A DNA stretch of 64,000 nucleotides from Pseudomonas costantinii (GTDB taxonomy: Bacteria > Pseudomonadota > Gammaproteobacteria > Pseudomonadales > Pseudomonadaceae). This document shows, piece after piece, positions 46,749 to 60,124 of the stretch. The position numbers and the translations under genes are program-made. Below the pieces are notes generated by a model that saw only the letters and a list, made by a program, of their open reading frames with translations, had not been told where the DNA came from and made no database searches. Each line of letters starts with the position of its first letter. The stretch's first letter is position 1. The DNA lies in NCBI RefSeq assembly GCF_001870435.1, contig NZ_MDDR01000016.1, positions 1 through 64,000 of the forward strand, written 5' to 3'.

Positions 46749-48991
46749 AATTGAGCCTCTTGGGCAACACGGATGCCGACATGGGCACACAGTGTAAGAA
46801 AATTCGGAAAAGATGTAGCAACGTTGGCGCAATCGCGGATACGAATCGGCGCCGCCGCCCGTAGGGAGGCCACACTGAACGCCATGGCAACCCTGTGATC
46901 ACCATGCGCGTGCACTTCACCACCGCCGATCGGGCCACCGTCAATGATAATCCCATCAGCGGTTGGTTCACACTTCACGCCCAGCGCCAGCAGACCGTCA
47001 GCCATGACCTGGATACGGTCGGACTCCTTGACCCGCAGCTCTTCGGCACCACGCAATACCGTTCGCCCTTCGGCGCAGGCCGCTGCAACGAACAACACCG
47101 GAAACTCGTCAATCGCCAACGGCACCAGCGCCTCGGGAATCTCTATACCTTTCAAGGCAGCGGCACGCACACGTAGATCGGCAACCGGCTCGCCGCCCAC
47201 CTCTCGCGGGTTTTCCAGGGTGATATCCGCGCCCATGAGCCGCAGAATATCGATCACCCCGGTACGCGTCGGGTTGACGCCGACATGCTCCAGCAACAGC
47301 TCGGAACCCTCGGCAATCGAAGCCGCCACCAGGAAGAATGCCGAAGAGGAAATATCCCCTGGCACTTCTATATGTGTGGCCGTCAATGCATGGCCCGACT
47401 CGACCGACGCCGTAGACCCTGCCACCGCAACCGGATAGCCAAATCCACGCAACATCCGCTCAGTATGGTCGCGGGTCGGCGCCGGCTCGGTCACCGAGGT
47501 TTTGCCTTGGGCATACAAGCCGGCCAGCAACAGGCAGGATTTAACCTGCGCACTGGCCATCGGCATCGAATAGGCCAACCCCTTGAGCGCCTGACCACCG
47601 CGAATAGTCAGCGGCGGACGCCCCTCCGGCCCGGTCTCAATCACCGCGCCCATTTCCCGCAACGGCTTGGCCACGCGGCTCATAGGGCGCTTGGACAGCG
47701 AAGCATCGCCGGTCAACACACTGTCAAAACGTTGTGCCGCCAACAACCCGGACAACAGGCGCATGGATGTACCGGAGTTACCCAGGTAGATCGGCCCCGG
47801 CGCCGGTTTCAAACCCTGCAACCCCACCCCATGGATCGTCACACGGCCATGGTGCGGCCCTTCGATGACTACGCCCATGTCACGAAATGCCTGCAAGGTC
47901 GCCAAGGCATCTTCGCCCTCGAGGAAACCTTCAACCTCGGTCACGCCTTCGGCCAATGAACCGAGCATGATCGAGCGATGGGAGATCGACTTGTCGCCCG
48001 GCACTCGAATCTGCCCGCTCAAGCGGCCACCCGGGTTGGCGAGGAAAGTCTGCTCATCGGCGTTCACTGCAGTTTCCATATAAGCCCGGCGAGCCAGGAT
48101 CTTGCTGAAATGCTCACGCGCCACCCGCGCACGGGTAAACACGCCTAATAATTGATGGCCATCGCCTGCATCGACCGCGTCACGCAAGGCGTCGAGATCA
48201 CTGCGGAAGGTGTCCAGGGTACGCAACACTGCTTCGCGATTGGCAAGGAAGATGTCGTGCCACATCACCGGATCACTGCCGGCAATCCGAGTGAAATCAC
48301 GGAAGCCACCGGCGGCGTAACGGAAAATATCAAGATTTTCGTTGCGCTTGGCCAGTGAATCCACCAGGCCAAAGGCCAGCAGATGCGGCAAATGACTGGT
48401 AGCCGCCAGTACTTCGTCGTGACGCTCGACCTGCATATGCTCGACATCCGCGCCCAGCTCGCGCCATAGGCGATCCACTACCGCCAAGGCCACCGGGTCG
48501 GTTTGCTCAAGTGGCGTCAGAATCACTTTATGACGACGGAACAACTGCGCATTGGACGCTTCCACCCCGCTCTGCTCGGAGCCGGCAATCGGGTGGCCCG
48601 GCACAAAGCGCGCCGGCATGCCGCCAAACGCCTGTTGCGCCGCCCGCACCACATTGCCCTTGGCGCTGCCGACGTCCGTCAGGATCGCCTGCCCGAGATC
48701 CATACCAGCCAACAACGCCAGCAACTTTTCCATCGCCAGGATCGGCACGGCGAGCTGAATCACATCCGCGCCCTGGCATGCGAGTGCCAGGTCTGCTTCA
48801 CAGCGATCCACTACGCCCAGCTCCACCGCCAACTTGCGCGATTGCGGGTCCAGGTCCACACCGACCACTTCGCCGCACAGCCCGCTTTCACGCAGGCCTT
48901 TGGCGAAGGAGCCGCCGATCAACCCCAGGCCGACCACCACCAGGCGACCGATCATAGGCACAACAGGTTGCAATGCAGTGACATCAACCAC
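46745..48991 (-). CDS. tyrA-aroA: Fused prephenate dehydrogenase / EPSP synthase
   Basis: A 748-residue fusion. Residues ~1-300 are Tyr[16 protein letters not shown] is the NAD site, followed by the SHLPHLLAF catalytic region. Residues ~310-748 are AroA (3-phosphoshikimate 1-carboxyvinyltransferase) with [44 protein letters not shown] and the Asp in [12 protein letters not shown]. It catalyses the shikimate-pathway step to EPSP and the tyrosine-branch oxidation. The fusion is the known form in Pseudomonas. Confidence 0.95.
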   Translation of the reverse strand: MVDVTALQPVVPMIGRLVVVGLGLIGGSFAKGLRESGLCGEVVGVDLDPQSRKLAVELGVVDRCEADLALACQGADVIQLAVPILAMEKLLALLAGMDLGQAILTDVGSAKGNVVRAAQQAFGGMPARFVPGHPIAGSEQSGVEASNAQLFRRHKVILTPLEQTDPVALAVVDRLWRELGADVEHMQVERHDEVLAATSHLPHLLAFGLVDSLAKRNENLDIFRYAAGGFRDFTRIAGSDPVMWHDIFLANREAVLRTLDTFRSDLDALRDAVDAGDGHQLLGVFTRARVAREHFSKILARRAYMETAVNADEQTFLANPGGRLSGQIRVPGDKSISHRSIMLGSLAEGVTEVEGFLEGEDALATLQAFRDMGVVIEGPHHGRVTIHGVGLQGLKPAPGPIYLGNSGTSMRLLSGLLAAQRFDSVLTGDASLSKRPMSRVAKPLREMGAVIETGPEGRPPLTIRGGQALKGLAYSMPMASAQVKSCLLLAGLYAQGKTSVTEPAPTRDHTERMLRGFGYPVAVAGSTASVESGHALTATHIEVPGDISSSAFFLVAASIAEGSELLLEHVGVNPTRTGVIDILRLMGADITLENPREVGGEPVADLRVRAAALKGIEIPEALVPLAIDEFPVLFVAAACAEGRTVLRGAEELRVKESDRIQVMADGLLALGVKCEPTADGIIIDGGPIGGGEVHAHGDHRVAMAFSVASLRAAAPIRIRDCANVATSFPNFLTLCAHVGIRVAQEAQL

Positions 48992-50096
48992 GGGCCAAAA
49001 CCTTGGCCAGCGCCTCCAGGAAGCGGCTGTTTTCAGCCGGCAAACCGATGGTGATACGCAAGTGGTTCGGCATGCCGTAGTTCGCGACCGGGCGCACGAT
49101 CACACCTTCGCGCAACAGGCCTTGGAAAGCGGGAGCCGCTACCTGATCGAGGTCAACGCAGATGAAGTTACCTTTGGACGGAATCCAGCCCAAACCCAGC
49201 TCACGGAAGCCTTCCTGCAGTTGCAGCATGCCGCTTTCGTTGATGCGACGGCCTTCTTCCAGGTACTCGGCATCTTTCACCGCCGCACACGCCGCCGCCA
49301 AGGCGAGGCTATTGACGTTGAACGGTTGGCGCACGCGGTTCAGCACATCGGCAACCACCGCGGTGGACAAGGCGTAGCCGACCCGCAGCGACGCCAAGCC
49401 ATAAGCCTTGGAGAACGTACGTGACACCAGCAAGTTCGGGTAGGCGGCCAGGAAGTCCAGACCGTCCGGCAAATCGCTGCCCTCGGCGTACTCGATGTAG
49501 GCCTCGTCCAGCACCACCAGCACGTGCTCCGGCACGCCTTGCAGGAAGTCGTCCAACGCTTGCGCATCGAACCAGGTACCGGTCGGGTTATTCGGGTTGG
49601 CGATAAACACCACGCGAGTTTGCGCGTCGATTGCCGCCAACATCGCGGGCAGGTCGTGCCCCCACTCTTTTGCAGGAATAACGCGCGCGTCGGCTCCGAC
49701 AGCCTGAGTGACAATCGGATAGACAGCAAACGCGTGCGCACTGAACACCGCATTCAAACCCGGCGCCAAGTAAGCACGGCCGACCAGCTCAAGAATGTCG
49801 TTGGAACCGTTACCCAGGGTCACCTGGTTCAGCTCAACACGGCACTTCTGCGCCAGCAGCGACTTGAGGGCAAACCCATTACCGTCTGGATAACGAGTCA
49901 GCTCAGCCAACTCTTCACGAATCGCAGCCAACACCTTGGGGCTCGGGCCCAACGGGTTTTCGTTACTGGCCAGCTTGACGATCTTTGCCGGATCCAGACC
50001 CAACTCACGCGCCAACTCGTCCACAGGCTTGCCCGGAACGTAAGGCGACAGTTGTTGCACGCCCGGCTGAGCCAGGGCGAGGAAGTTGCCACTCAT
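48984..50096 (-). CDS. hisC: Histidinol-phosphate/aromatic aminotransferase
   Basis: A 370-residue PLP enzyme of the class I/II fold; the PLP Lys is in SRTFSKAYGLASLRVGYAL, and NPNNPTGTW and SNENPLGPS are family motifs. In this position between pheA and tyrA it is the HisC2-type paralogue thought to act on aromatic keto acids as well as histidinol phosphate. Its stop overlaps the start of tyrA-aroA by eight bases. Confidence 0.92.
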   Translation of the reverse strand: MSGNFLALAQPGVQQLSPYVPGKPVDELARELGLDPAKIVKLASNENPLGPSPKVLAAIREELAELTRYPDGNGFALKSLLAQKCRVELNQVTLGNGSNDILELVGRAYLAPGLNAVFSAHAFAVYPIVTQAVGADARVIPAKEWGHDLPAMLAAIDAQTRVVFIANPNNPTGTWFDAQALDDFLQGVPEHVLVVLDEAYIEYAEGSDLPDGLDFLAAYPNLLVSRTFSKAYGLASLRVGYALSTAVVADVLNRVRQPFNVNSLALAAACAAVKDAEYLEEGRRINESGMLQLQEGFRELGLGWIPSKGNFICVDLDQVAAPAFQGLLREGVIVRPVANYGMPNHLRITIGLPAENSRFLEALAKVLARG

Positions 50097-50105
50097 GTTA
50101 AAGCC

Positions 50106-51200
50106 TCACAAAACCGCTTTCGGGTAAGAGCCCAGCACCTTGAGTGCCACGGCCTCCTGACTGATTTTCTCCAGCACACCTTTGACCAGCGGGTCGCGGT
50201 GATGGCCGACGAAGTCGATAAAGAACACATAAGTCCATTTACCGCTGCGCGAAGGGCGAGTCTCGATTCGCGTCAGGTCAATCCCGTTATCGTGGAACGG
50301 CACCAGCAGCTCATGCAGCGCGCCGGGCTTGTTGCTCATGGAGACGATGATCGACGTTTTGTCGTCGCCGGTTGGTGGCACTTCCTGGCTGCCGATCATC
50401 AAAAAGCGCGTGGAGTTATCCGGGCGGTCCTCGATTTTTTCAGCCAGGCGCGTCAAGCCATACAGACCTGCGGCCATATCACCGGCGATCGCCGCCGAAT
50501 TCCACTCACCCTTGACCCGCTTGGCCGCCTCGGCGTTGCTGGACACCGCCACACGCTCGACATTCGGGTAATGCGCGTCCAGCCACTTGCGGCACTGGGC
50601 CAGCGACTGCGCGTGGGAGTAGATACGGCTGATGCTGTCGGTCTTGGTGTTCTCACCCACCAGCAGGTGGTGGTGGATACGCAGCTCGACTTCGCCGCAA
50701 ATCACCATGTCGTGCTCAAGGAAGCTGTCCAGCGTGTGGTTGACCGCGCCTTCGGTGGAGTTTTCCACCGGCACCACACCAAAATTCACTGCACCGGCCG
50801 CCACTTCGCGGAACACTTCGTCGATCGCCGCCATTGGCTTGCTGATCACCGCATGGCCGAAGTGCTTCATGGCCGCAGCCTGGGTGAAGGTGCCCTCAGG
50901 ACCAAGGTAGGCCACTTTCAGCGGCTGCTCGAGCGCCAGACACGAAGACATGATTTCACGGAACAACCGCGCCATCTCTTCGTTGCCCAATGGGCCCTTG
51001 TTGCGCTCCATTACACGCTTGAGCACTTGGGCCTCACGCTCAGGCCGGTAAAAAACCGGCACTTCGCCTTCAGCCAAGGACGCCATCTTCACCCGCGCCA
51101 CTTCCTGGGCGCACCGCGCACGCTCACTGATCAGCTCAAGGACTTTCTCGTCCAGGCTGTCAATGCGCACACGCAGGGCCTTGAGTTCTTGTTCAGACAT
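50106..51200 (-). CDS. pheA: Chorismate mutase / prephenate dehydratase
   Basis: A 364-residue bifunctional P-protein. An AroQ chorismate mutase domain (~1-90: RVRIDSLDEKVLELISERA) is followed by the prephenate dehydratase domain with NSTEGAVNHTLDSF and the NSTRFLMIG catalytic Thr-Arg-Phe. It ends with an ACT domain (GALHELLVPFHDNGIDLTRI then ETRPSR) for phenylalanine feedback. It starts on the serC stop (TAATG) and ends nine bases before hisC. Confidence 0.96.
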   Translation of the reverse strand: MSEQELKALRVRIDSLDEKVLELISERARCAQEVARVKMASLAEGEVPVFYRPEREAQVLKRVMERNKGPLGNEEMARLFREIMSSCLALEQPLKVAYLGPEGTFTQAAAMKHFGHAVISKPMAAIDEVFREVAAGAVNFGVVPVENSTEGAVNHTLDSFLEHDMVICGEVELRIHHHLLVGENTKTDSISRIYSHAQSLAQCRKWLDAHYPNVERVAVSSNAEAAKRVKGEWNSAAIAGDMAAGLYGLTRLAEKIEDRPDNSTRFLMIGSQEVPPTGDDKTSIIVSMSNKPGALHELLVPFHDNGIDLTRIETRPSRSGKWTYVFFIDFVGHHRDPLVKGVLEKISQEAVALKVLGSYPKAVL

Positions 51201-52285
51201 TAGCCATGTTCCTTTTCGAACTCTGCCATGTAGGCAACCAGCGCGTTGATGGCGTTGATGTCGACGGCGTTGTAGATGGAGGCGCGCATGCCACCGACCG
51301 AGCGGTGACCTTTGAGGTTCAGCAGGCCACGCGCGTCGGCACCCGCCAGGAACGGCTTGTCCAGGCGGTCATCCGCCAGGCGGAACGGCACGTTCATCCA
51401 CGAGCGGTCGGTCAGGTTGATCGGGTTGCTGTACAGGCCGCTGGCGTCGATGAAGTCGTACAGGGTGCGCTTCTTCTCTTCGTTCAGCTTGCCCATGGCA
51501 GCCACGCCACCCTGCTCTTTCAGCCACTCAAACACCAGGCCCGACAAGTACCAGGCAAACGCCGGCGGGGTGTTGTACATCGAGCCGTTGTCGGCCGCGA
51601 CCTTGTAGTTGAGCATGGTCGGGCACAGCGAACGGGCGCGACCCAGCAGGTCTTCACGGATGATATTGACCAGAATGCCGCTCGGACCAATGTTTTTCTG
51701 TGCGCCAGCATAGATCATGCCGTACTTGGACACATCGATCGGGCGCGAGAGGATGTCCGAGGACATGTCGCACACCAGCGGAACATCACCCACTTCCGGC
51801 ACCCAGTCAAACTCCAGGCCGCCGATGGTTTCGTTCGCTACGTAGTGAACATAGGCAGCATTCTTCGACAGCTTCCACTCGTTCTGACCCGGAATGGCGA
51901 AGTAGTCGTAAGGCTTGGCAGTACCCGCCACATTGACATGACCGTAACGGGAGGCTTCTTCAATGGCCTTCTGGCCCCAGATACCGGTGTCGATATAGTC
52001 GGCAGTGCCATCTTCCGGCAGCAGGTTCAGCGGCAACTGAGCGAACTGCTGGCTCGCACCACCTTGCAGGAACAGCACTTTGTAATCGGATGGGATGTCC
52101 AGCAAGTCGCGCAGATCCTGCTCGGCCTTGGTGGCGATGGACACGAACTCATCGCTGCGATGGCTCATTTCCATCACGGAGAGGCCTTTTCCATGCCAGT
52201 CGAGGAGTTCACCCTGCGCACGCTGCAGGACTGCTTCAGGAAGCGCCGCGGGACCGGCACAGAAGTTATAGGCTCTCTTGCTCAC
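51200..52285 (-). CDS. serC: Phosphoserine aminotransferase
   Basis: A 361-residue class V aminotransferase; PLP Lys in YAGAQKNIGPSG, N-terminus RAYNFCAGPAALPEAVL typical of SerC. It makes 3-phosphoserine and also serves pyridoxal phosphate synthesis. GTG 52285 (MSKRAYN) gives the usual length; another GTG four codons upstream is possible. It opens the serC-pheA-hisC-tyrA/aroA-cmk-rpsA series. Confidence 0.96.
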   Translation of the reverse strand: MSKRAYNFCAGPAALPEAVLQRAQGELLDWHGKGLSVMEMSHRSDEFVSIATKAEQDLRDLLDIPSDYKVLFLQGGASQQFAQLPLNLLPEDGTADYIDTGIWGQKAIEEASRYGHVNVAGTAKPYDYFAIPGQNEWKLSKNAAYVHYVANETIGGLEFDWVPEVGDVPLVCDMSSDILSRPIDVSKYGMIYAGAQKNIGPSGILVNIIREDLLGRARSLCPTMLNYKVAADNGSMYNTPPAFAWYLSGLVFEWLKEQGGVAAMGKLNEEKKRTLYDFIDASGLYSNPINLTDRSWMNVPFRLADDRLDKPFLAGADARGLLNLKGHRSVGGMRASIYNAVDINAINALVAYMAEFEKEHG

Positions 52286-52360
52286 ATCCAATCTCACTCT
52301 GATCTGGTGGGGTGGTGCAATAAATCGGTAGTTTCAATATTTCAAACGGGACAAACAACA

Positions 52361-52386
52361 AGGGGGCGAATCTTCATCCGCCCCCT
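52361..52386 (-). terminator. Probable gyrA terminator
   Basis: AGGGGGCG and CGCCCCCT form an 8-bp stem around a ten-base loop 11 bases after the gyrA stop. On the minus strand it is followed by TTGTTGTTTG, a T-rich tail, so it should end gyrA transcripts before serC. Confidence 0.75.
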
Positions 52387-52396
52387 GTGTGTCCGC

Positions 52397-55060
<2,664 letters not shown>

Positions 55061-55220
55061 GAGAAGCCTGATTCCTTTTTCGGGTGAAACCTCGTCACAT
55101 CCATATGGGACGAACGAAGCTCGCCGCTGCCGGCAGAGTGCCTGACAACGACTTACGACAAATCAACGAGTTATGACACGGATCTGCACGTTATAGGCCA
55201 CCCCTCGGGGTGGCCCTGGA
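55061..55220 (-). promoter_or_regulatory. gyrA leader with candidate structured RNA
   Basis: Between mtnA and gyrA there are 303 bases with no gene. A conserved 'gyrA RNA motif' is described upstream of gyrA in Pseudomonas. Here the mRNA-strand leader holds a TTCGTC/GACGAG pairing around CCATATGGATGT, a CTGCCGGCAG palindrome and, further up, an 8-bp GGCCACCC/GGGTGGCC hairpin (55196-55215). I did not fold it against the published model. The upper hairpin could also end mtnA transcripts, though no T run follows. Confidence 0.45.
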
Positions 55221-55363
55221 AACCGCCGGATGTTATCACAATCGCCGCCACGCACCTATCCCCCTGATGCGCATGGAGCATAGTAAGTTGACGGATGACA
55301 GGCTTGAGGACGACGAGAGGGGCTCAGAGCTGGATCCAAGCCCAATTTCGGGGACAAATAGAC

Positions 55364-56428
55364 TTAATGCAGGCGCTTACGACACATCAGTTTGGCCAGC
55401 TTGGCGGTGTCCGGTCGTTCGACAATGCCTTTTTCGGTCACGATCACGTCGATCAGGTCGGCCGGGGTCACGTCAAACACCGGATTGAAGGCACTCACAT
55501 CAGCAGCAAAGCGCTGGCCGGCAACTTCCAGCAACTCACCGGCATCACGCTCTTCCAACTCAACGTCATCGCCAGCGGCCATCATCAGATCGAGTGTTGA
55601 ACTCGGCGCCACCACCATAAAGCGCACGCCATGGTGCATGGCACACACGGCCAATTGATAAGTGCCGATCTTGCTGATCACATCACCGTTGGCAGCGATA
55701 CAGTCGGCGCCGACGATCACCCAGGTCACGCCTTTGGTCTTGAGGATATGCGCACCGGCCGAGTCAGCATTCACCGTCACCGGGATACCGTCACCCGCCA
55801 GTTCCCAGGCCGTCAGCCGCGAGCCCTGCAACCATGGGCGGGTTTCGTTGACGTAGACCTGCTCGACCATCCCCTCCAGGAACGCTGCACGAATCACCCC
55901 CAGAGCCGTGCCAAAGCCGCCAGTGGCAAGGGCGCCAGCGTTACCATGGGTGAGGATCGCCTGGGCATTGCCCTGGTGCTTGCGGATCAACTCGACGCCC
56001 AATTGGGCCATGGTCAAATTGGCTTCTCGGTCACTTTCATGGATGGCGATGGCTTCGGCCTCCAGAACCGCCATCGGATCAGCGTGCTTTTTCACGCGAT
56101 CCAGCCGGTCGCGCATGCGCTTCAGGGCCCAGAACAGGTTCGATGCGGTGGCCAATAAGGCGTAGTCCTCTTCCCACGCAGCCTGCCAGTCACCACCCTC
56201 GGCGATCCGCTCACGGGCGGCGAGTACCAAACCATAGGCGGCGCTGATACCGATGGCCGGCGCACCCCGCACCACCATCGAGCGAATGGCCGCAGCCACC
56301 TCTTCGACCGTGGAGCAGGCCACCCAGCTTTCCCTGGACGGCAAAGCGCGCTGATCGAGCAGGTGCAGCGCGCCATCACGCCAATCGATGGCCTTCACTT
56401 TCTCAGCAGCCAACAGTCGGTCGCGCAT
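55364..56428 (-). CDS. mtnA: S-methyl-5-thioribose-1-phosphate isomerase
   Basis: A 354-residue enzyme of the eIF2B-alpha-like isomerase family, close to the usual ~358. Visible motifs: [35 protein letters not shown] with the catalytic Cys position replaced in context by the family loop, and [19 protein letters not shown] with the active-site Cys/Asp. It isomerises MTR-1-phosphate in methionine salvage. The divergent neighbour deaminates methylthioadenosine, the same pathway. Confidence 0.95.
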   Translation of the reverse strand: MRDRLLAAEKVKAIDWRDGALHLLDQRALPSRESWVACSTVEEVAAAIRSMVVRGAPAIGISAAYGLVLAARERIAEGGDWQAAWEEDYALLATASNLFWALKRMRDRLDRVKKHADPMAVLEAEAIAIHESDREANLTMAQLGVELIRKHQGNAQAILTHGNAGALATGGFGTALGVIRAAFLEGMVEQVYVNETRPWLQGSRLTAWELAGDGIPVTVNADSAGAHILKTKGVTWVIVGADCIAANGDVISKIGTYQLAVCAMHHGVRFMVVAPSSTLDLMMAAGDDVELEERDAGELLEVAGQRFAADVSAFNPVFDVTPADLIDVIVTEKGIVERPDTAKLAKLMCRKRLH

Positions 56429-56537
56429 CCCTTACCCCGCACTCATGAACAAAAGCCGCCGATTATAGCGATCCGCCAGCCAGGACGCTCGGGTATACTT
56501 CGCCCTTCTTTTATAGCTGCCCGGGAAGAAGCCTGCG

Positions 56538-57869
56538 ATGACCTCCACTGCCGCCCCGCTCGACTTACTGCTACTGCCGACTTGGCTGGTACCTGTCGAA
56601 CCTGCCGGCGTGGTGCTCAAGGAGCACGGCCTGGGCATCCGCGATGGGCGCATTGCCTTTATCGGGCCGCGGGCCGCAGCCTTGAAGCTGGCGGCGACCG
56701 AGGTGCGCGAACTGCCGGGCATGCTGCTCAGCCCCGGCCTGATCAATGCCCACGGGCATGCGGCGATGAGCCTGTTTCGCGGCCTGGCCGACGACCTGCC
56801 GCTGATGACCTGGCTGGAAAAGCACATCTGGCCCGCCGAAGCTAAATGGGTCGATGAAACCTTCGTGCGCGACGGCACCGACCTGGCCATTGCCGAGCAG
56901 CTCAAGGGTGGCATCACCTGTTTCTCCGACATGTATTTTTATCCCAAGGTCGCCAGCGACTGCGTGCACAACAGCGGCATGCGCGCGCAAATCGCGATTC
57001 CAATCCTCGACTTCCCGATTCCCGGCGCCAGCACCCCCGACGAGGCGATTCGCCAGGGCGTCGAGCTGTTCAGCGACCTCAAGCACCATCCACGCATCAA
57101 AATCACCTTCGGCCCCCACGCCCCCTACACCGTGTGCGATGAAAACCTGGAAAAGATCCGGGTCATGGCCGAGGAACTGGACGCCTCCATCCAGATGCAT
57201 GTGCATGAAACCGCCTTTGAAGTACAACAAGCCGTGCAACAGACCGGCGAGCGGCCCTTGGCGCGCCTGGGTCGCCTCGGGTTGCTGGGCCCACGCTTCC
57301 AGGCCGTTCATATGACCCAAATCAGCGAAGATGACCTGGCTTTGCTGGTAGAAAGCAACACCAGCATCATCCATTGCCCGGAATCGAACCTGAAACTGGC
57401 CAGCGGTTTTTGCCCGGTGGAGCGTCTGTGGCAGGCTGGTGTCAATGTGGCCATCGGCACCGACGGCGCCGCCAGCAACAATGACCTGGACTTGCTGGGA
57501 GAAACCCGTACCGCCGCGATGCTGGCCAAGGCCGTCGCCGGCTCGGCCACCGCCCTGGATGCCCACCGTGCCCTGCGCATGGCCACCCTCAACGGTGCCC
57601 GGGCCATGGGCCTGGAAAGTGAGATTGGCTCGCTTGAGGTCGGTAAAGCCGCCGATATCGTGGCCTTTGATCTGTCGGGACTGGCGCAACAACCGATTTA
57701 CGATCCAGTCTCACAGCTTATATATGCCACTGGACGTGACTGCGTGAAACACCTTTGGGTCGCCGGCAAGCAGTTGCTCGACGACCGGCAATTAACCCGC
57801 ATGGATGAACAACAGTTGATCGCCACGGCCATTGCCTGGGGAAAACGCATCAGCGGGCACAACGAATAA
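56538..57869 (+). CDS. mtaD: 5-methylthioadenosine/S-adenosylhomocysteine deaminase
   Basis: A 443-residue TRZ/ATZ-family amidohydrolase. Metal ligands are visible in [38 protein letters not shown], and [14 protein letters not shown]. It deaminates methylthioadenosine to methylthioinosine, the route Pseudomonas uses in place of direct nucleosidase action. It is divergent from mtnA with 109 bases between. A long perfect hairpin follows its stop. Confidence 0.93.
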   Translation: MTSTAAPLDLLLLPTWLVPVEPAGVVLKEHGLGIRDGRIAFIGPRAAALKLAATEVRELPGMLLSPGLINAHGHAAMSLFRGLADDLPLMTWLEKHIWPAEAKWVDETFVRDGTDLAIAEQLKGGITCFSDMYFYPKVASDCVHNSGMRAQIAIPILDFPIPGASTPDEAIRQGVELFSDLKHHPRIKITFGPHAPYTVCDENLEKIRVMAEELDASIQMHVHETAFEVQQAVQQTGERPLARLGRLGLLGPRFQAVHMTQISEDDLALLVESNTSIIHCPESNLKLASGFCPVERLWQAGVNVAIGTDGAASNNDLDLLGETRTAAMLAKAVAGSATALDAHRALRMATLNGARAMGLESEIGSLEVGKAADIVAFDLSGLAQQPIYDPVSQLIYATGRDCVKHLWVAGKQLLDDRQLTRMDEQQLIATAIAWGKRISGHNE

Positions 57870-57870
57870 C

Positions 57871-57901
57871 GCAGGTTTTGAACCTACGCTTCAAAACCTG
57901 C
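57871..57901. terminator. Long hairpin between mtaD and ubiG
   Basis: GCAGGTTTTGAA and TTCAAAACCTGC form a perfect 12-bp stem with a seven-base loop starting two bases after the mtaD stop. There is no T run after it, so it is either a terminator of an unusual kind, an mRNA processing or stability element, or part of a ubiG leader. Confidence 0.5.
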
Positions 57902-57932
57902 AAACCGATTTATCAGATTTAGAGGATTCACC

Positions 57933-58631
57933 ATGAGCAACGTAGACCACGCCGAAATCGCCAAATTCGAAGCCCTGGCCCACCGCTGGTGGGACCGCGA
58001 GAGCGAGTTCAAACCCCTGCACGACATCAACCCGCTGCGGGTCAACTGGATTGACGAGCGCGTCAACTTGGCCGGCAAGAAGGTGTTGGACGTCGGTTGC
58101 GGCGGCGGCATTCTCAGCGAAGCCATGGCCCAACGCGGCGCTACCGTGATGGGTATCGACATGGGCGAAGCACCACTGGCCGTGGCCCAACTGCACCAGT
58201 TGGAATCCGGCGTAAACGTCGAATACCGCCAGATCACCGCCGAAGACCTGGCTGAAGAGATGCCGGAACAATTCGACGTAGTGACTTGCCTGGAAATGCT
58301 CGAACACGTGCCGGATCCGTCCTCGGTGATCCGCGCCTGCTTCCGTATGGTCAAGCCAGGCGGCCAGGTGTTCTTCTCCACCATCAATCGCAACCCCAAG
58401 GCCTACCTGTTCGCGATCATCGGCGCCGAATACATCATGAAGCTGCTGCCGCGCGGCACCCATGACTTCAAGAAATTTATTCGCCCCTCCGAGCTGGGCG
58501 CCTGGAGCCGCCAGGCCGGGCTGACCGTGAAAGACATCATCGGCCTGACCTACAACCCGCTGACCAAGCACTACAAATTGGCCAGCGACGTTGACGTCAA
58601 CTACATGATCCAAACCCTGCGCGAGGAGTAA
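57933..58631 (+). CDS. ubiG: Ubiquinone biosynthesis O-methyltransferase
   Basis: A 232-residue SAM-dependent methyltransferase with motif [17 protein letters not shown], the N-terminal [17 protein letters not shown] and the [16 protein letters not shown] region (here [10 protein letters not shown] and [10 protein letters not shown]) typical of UbiG. It carries out both O-methylations in ubiquinone synthesis. mupP starts four bases after its stop. Confidence 0.96.
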   Translation: MSNVDHAEIAKFEALAHRWWDRESEFKPLHDINPLRVNWIDERVNLAGKKVLDVGCGGGILSEAMAQRGATVMGIDMGEAPLAVAQLHQLESGVNVEYRQITAEDLAEEMPEQFDVVTCLEMLEHVPDPSSVIRACFRMVKPGGQVFFSTINRNPKAYLFAIIGAEYIMKLLPRGTHDFKKFIRPSELGAWSRQAGLTVKDIIGLTYNPLTKHYKLASDVDVNYMIQTLREE

Positions 58632-58635
58632 GCCT

Positions 58636-59307
58636 GTGAAGTTGCGAGCGGTTCTCTTCGACATGGACGGTACCCTGCTGGACACCGCGCCGGACTTTAT
58701 CGCGATCTGCCAGGCCATGCGCGCCGATCGCGGGCTGACGCCGATCAACGACCAGCACATCCGCGACGAAATCTCCGGCGGTGCGCGGGCGATGGTCGCC
58801 GTGACCTTTTCGATGGACCCCGAGTCCCCAGGCTTTGAAGAACTGCGCCTGGAGTTTCTGGAGCGCTACCTCAAAGGCTGTGCGATCCACAGCAAACTGT
58901 TCGACGGCATGGCCGAATTGCTGGCGGACATTGAGAAGTCCAACCTAGTCTGGGGCGTGGTCACCAACAAGCCACTGCGCTTTGCCGAACCGATCATGCA
59001 GCAACTGGGCCTGGCCGAGCGTTCGGCACTGCTGATCTGCCCGGATCACGTGAAAAACAGCAAGCCGGACCCGGAGCCGCTGATCCTGGCGTGCAAGATG
59101 CTCGACCTGGACCCGGCCAGCGTGTTGTTTGTGGGTGATGACTTGCGCGATATCGAGTCCGGCCGCGATGCGGGCACCCGCACCGCTGCGGTGACGTTCG
59201 GCTACATCCACCCGGACGACAACCCGCGTAACTGGGGCGCCGATGTGGTGGTGGATCACCCACTGGAACTGCGTAAGGTGTTGGATAACGCACTCTGCAG
59301 TTGCTAA
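58636..59307 (+). CDS. mupP: N-acetylmuramic acid 6-phosphate phosphatase
   Basis: A 223-residue HAD hydrolase; the nucleophile motif is [11 protein letters not shown] (Asp9, Asp11), with [11 protein letters not shown] and [15 protein letters not shown] as later motifs. In Pseudomonas the phosphatase encoded right after ubiG is MupP, which feeds peptidoglycan recycling and affects beta-lactamase regulation; it was formerly annotated as phosphoglycolate phosphatase (Gph). The start is GTG with AGGAG just upstream, within the end of ubiG. Confidence 0.9.
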   Translation: MKLRAVLFDMDGTLLDTAPDFIAICQAMRADRGLTPINDQHIRDEISGGARAMVAVTFSMDPESPGFEELRLEFLERYLKGCAIHSKLFDGMAELLADIEKSNLVWGVVTNKPLRFAEPIMQQLGLAERSALLICPDHVKNSKPDPEPLILACKMLDLDPASVLFVGDDLRDIESGRDAGTRTAAVTFGYIHPDDNPRNWGADVVVDHPLELRKVLDNALCSC

Positions 59308-59348
59308 TGCGCGAAATGGATTTTCTGTGAATTTTGTCGAGGTTGTTT

Positions 59349-60089
59349 ATGTTTGATTACTCCGCACGTCCAGAACTGCTCAAAGGCCGGGTGATCCTGG
59401 TGACCGGCGCCGGTCGCGGGATTGGCGCGGCGGCAGCGAAAACCTACGCTGCCCATGGCGCCACCGTGCTGTTGCTGGGCAAGACCGAAGCCAACCTGGG
59501 CCAGGTGTATGACGAGATCGAAGCCGCCGGCCAACCGCAGCCGGTGGTGATTCCGTTCAACCTGGAGACCGCCCTGCCCCATCAATACGATGAGCTGGCG
59601 GCGATGATCGAAAAGGAGTTCGGCCACCTCGACGGCCTGCTACACAACGCCTCGATCATTGGCCCACGCACGCCGATCGAGCAGTTGTCCGGTGAGAATT
59701 TCATGCGGGTGATGCACGTGAACGTCAACGCGATGTTCATGCTGACCAGCACGCTACTGCCGCTGCTCAAGCTGTCCCAGGATGCATCAGTGGTGTTCAC
59801 CTCCAGCAGCGTTGGGCGCAAGGGCCGGGCGTATTGGGGCGCTTACGGCGTGTCGAAATTTGCCACTGAAGGCCTGATGCAAACCCTGGCCGATGAGCTC
59901 GATACCGTTGCACCGGTGCGGGCTAACAGCATCAACCCAGGTGCCACGCGTACCAGCATGCGAGCCCAGGCGTATCCGGGGGAAAACCCGGCGGATAACC
60001 CGACGCCGGAAGAGATCATGCCGGTGTACCTGTACCTGATGGGGCCGGACAGCACGGGCATTAATGGGCAGGCGTTTGATGCTCAGTAA
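59349..60089 (+). CDS. yciK: YciK-type short-chain dehydrogenase
   Basis: A 246-residue classical SDR with VTGAGRGIGAAAAKTYA as cofactor site, SSSVGRKGRAYWGAYGVSK as the Ser-Tyr-Lys site and a NASIIGPR motif (the NNAG variant of the YciK group). The physiological substrate is not known. ATG 59349 fits the family start MFDYSARPELLKGR. It closes the ubiG-mupP-yciK run and is followed by the REP pair. Confidence 0.9.
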   Translation: MFDYSARPELLKGRVILVTGAGRGIGAAAAKTYAAHGATVLLLGKTEANLGQVYDEIEAAGQPQPVVIPFNLETALPHQYDELAAMIEKEFGHLDGLLHNASIIGPRTPIEQLSGENFMRVMHVNVNAMFMLTSTLLPLLKLSQDASVVFTSSSVGRKGRAYWGAYGVSKFATEGLMQTLADELDTVAPVRANSINPGATRTSMRAQAYPGENPADNPTPEEIMPVYLYLMGPDSTGINGQAFDAQ

Positions 60090-60124
60090 GCCACACCACT
60101 GAACCAAATGTGGGAGCCGTTTTT

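Noticed and set aside
57869..57933. CRISPR, tRNA or prophage attachment features anywhere in the window
   Set aside because: No spaced direct repeats of CRISPR size, no tRNA cloverleaf with a TPsiC arm and no integrase gene were seen; the only clear palindromes are hairpins and REPs.
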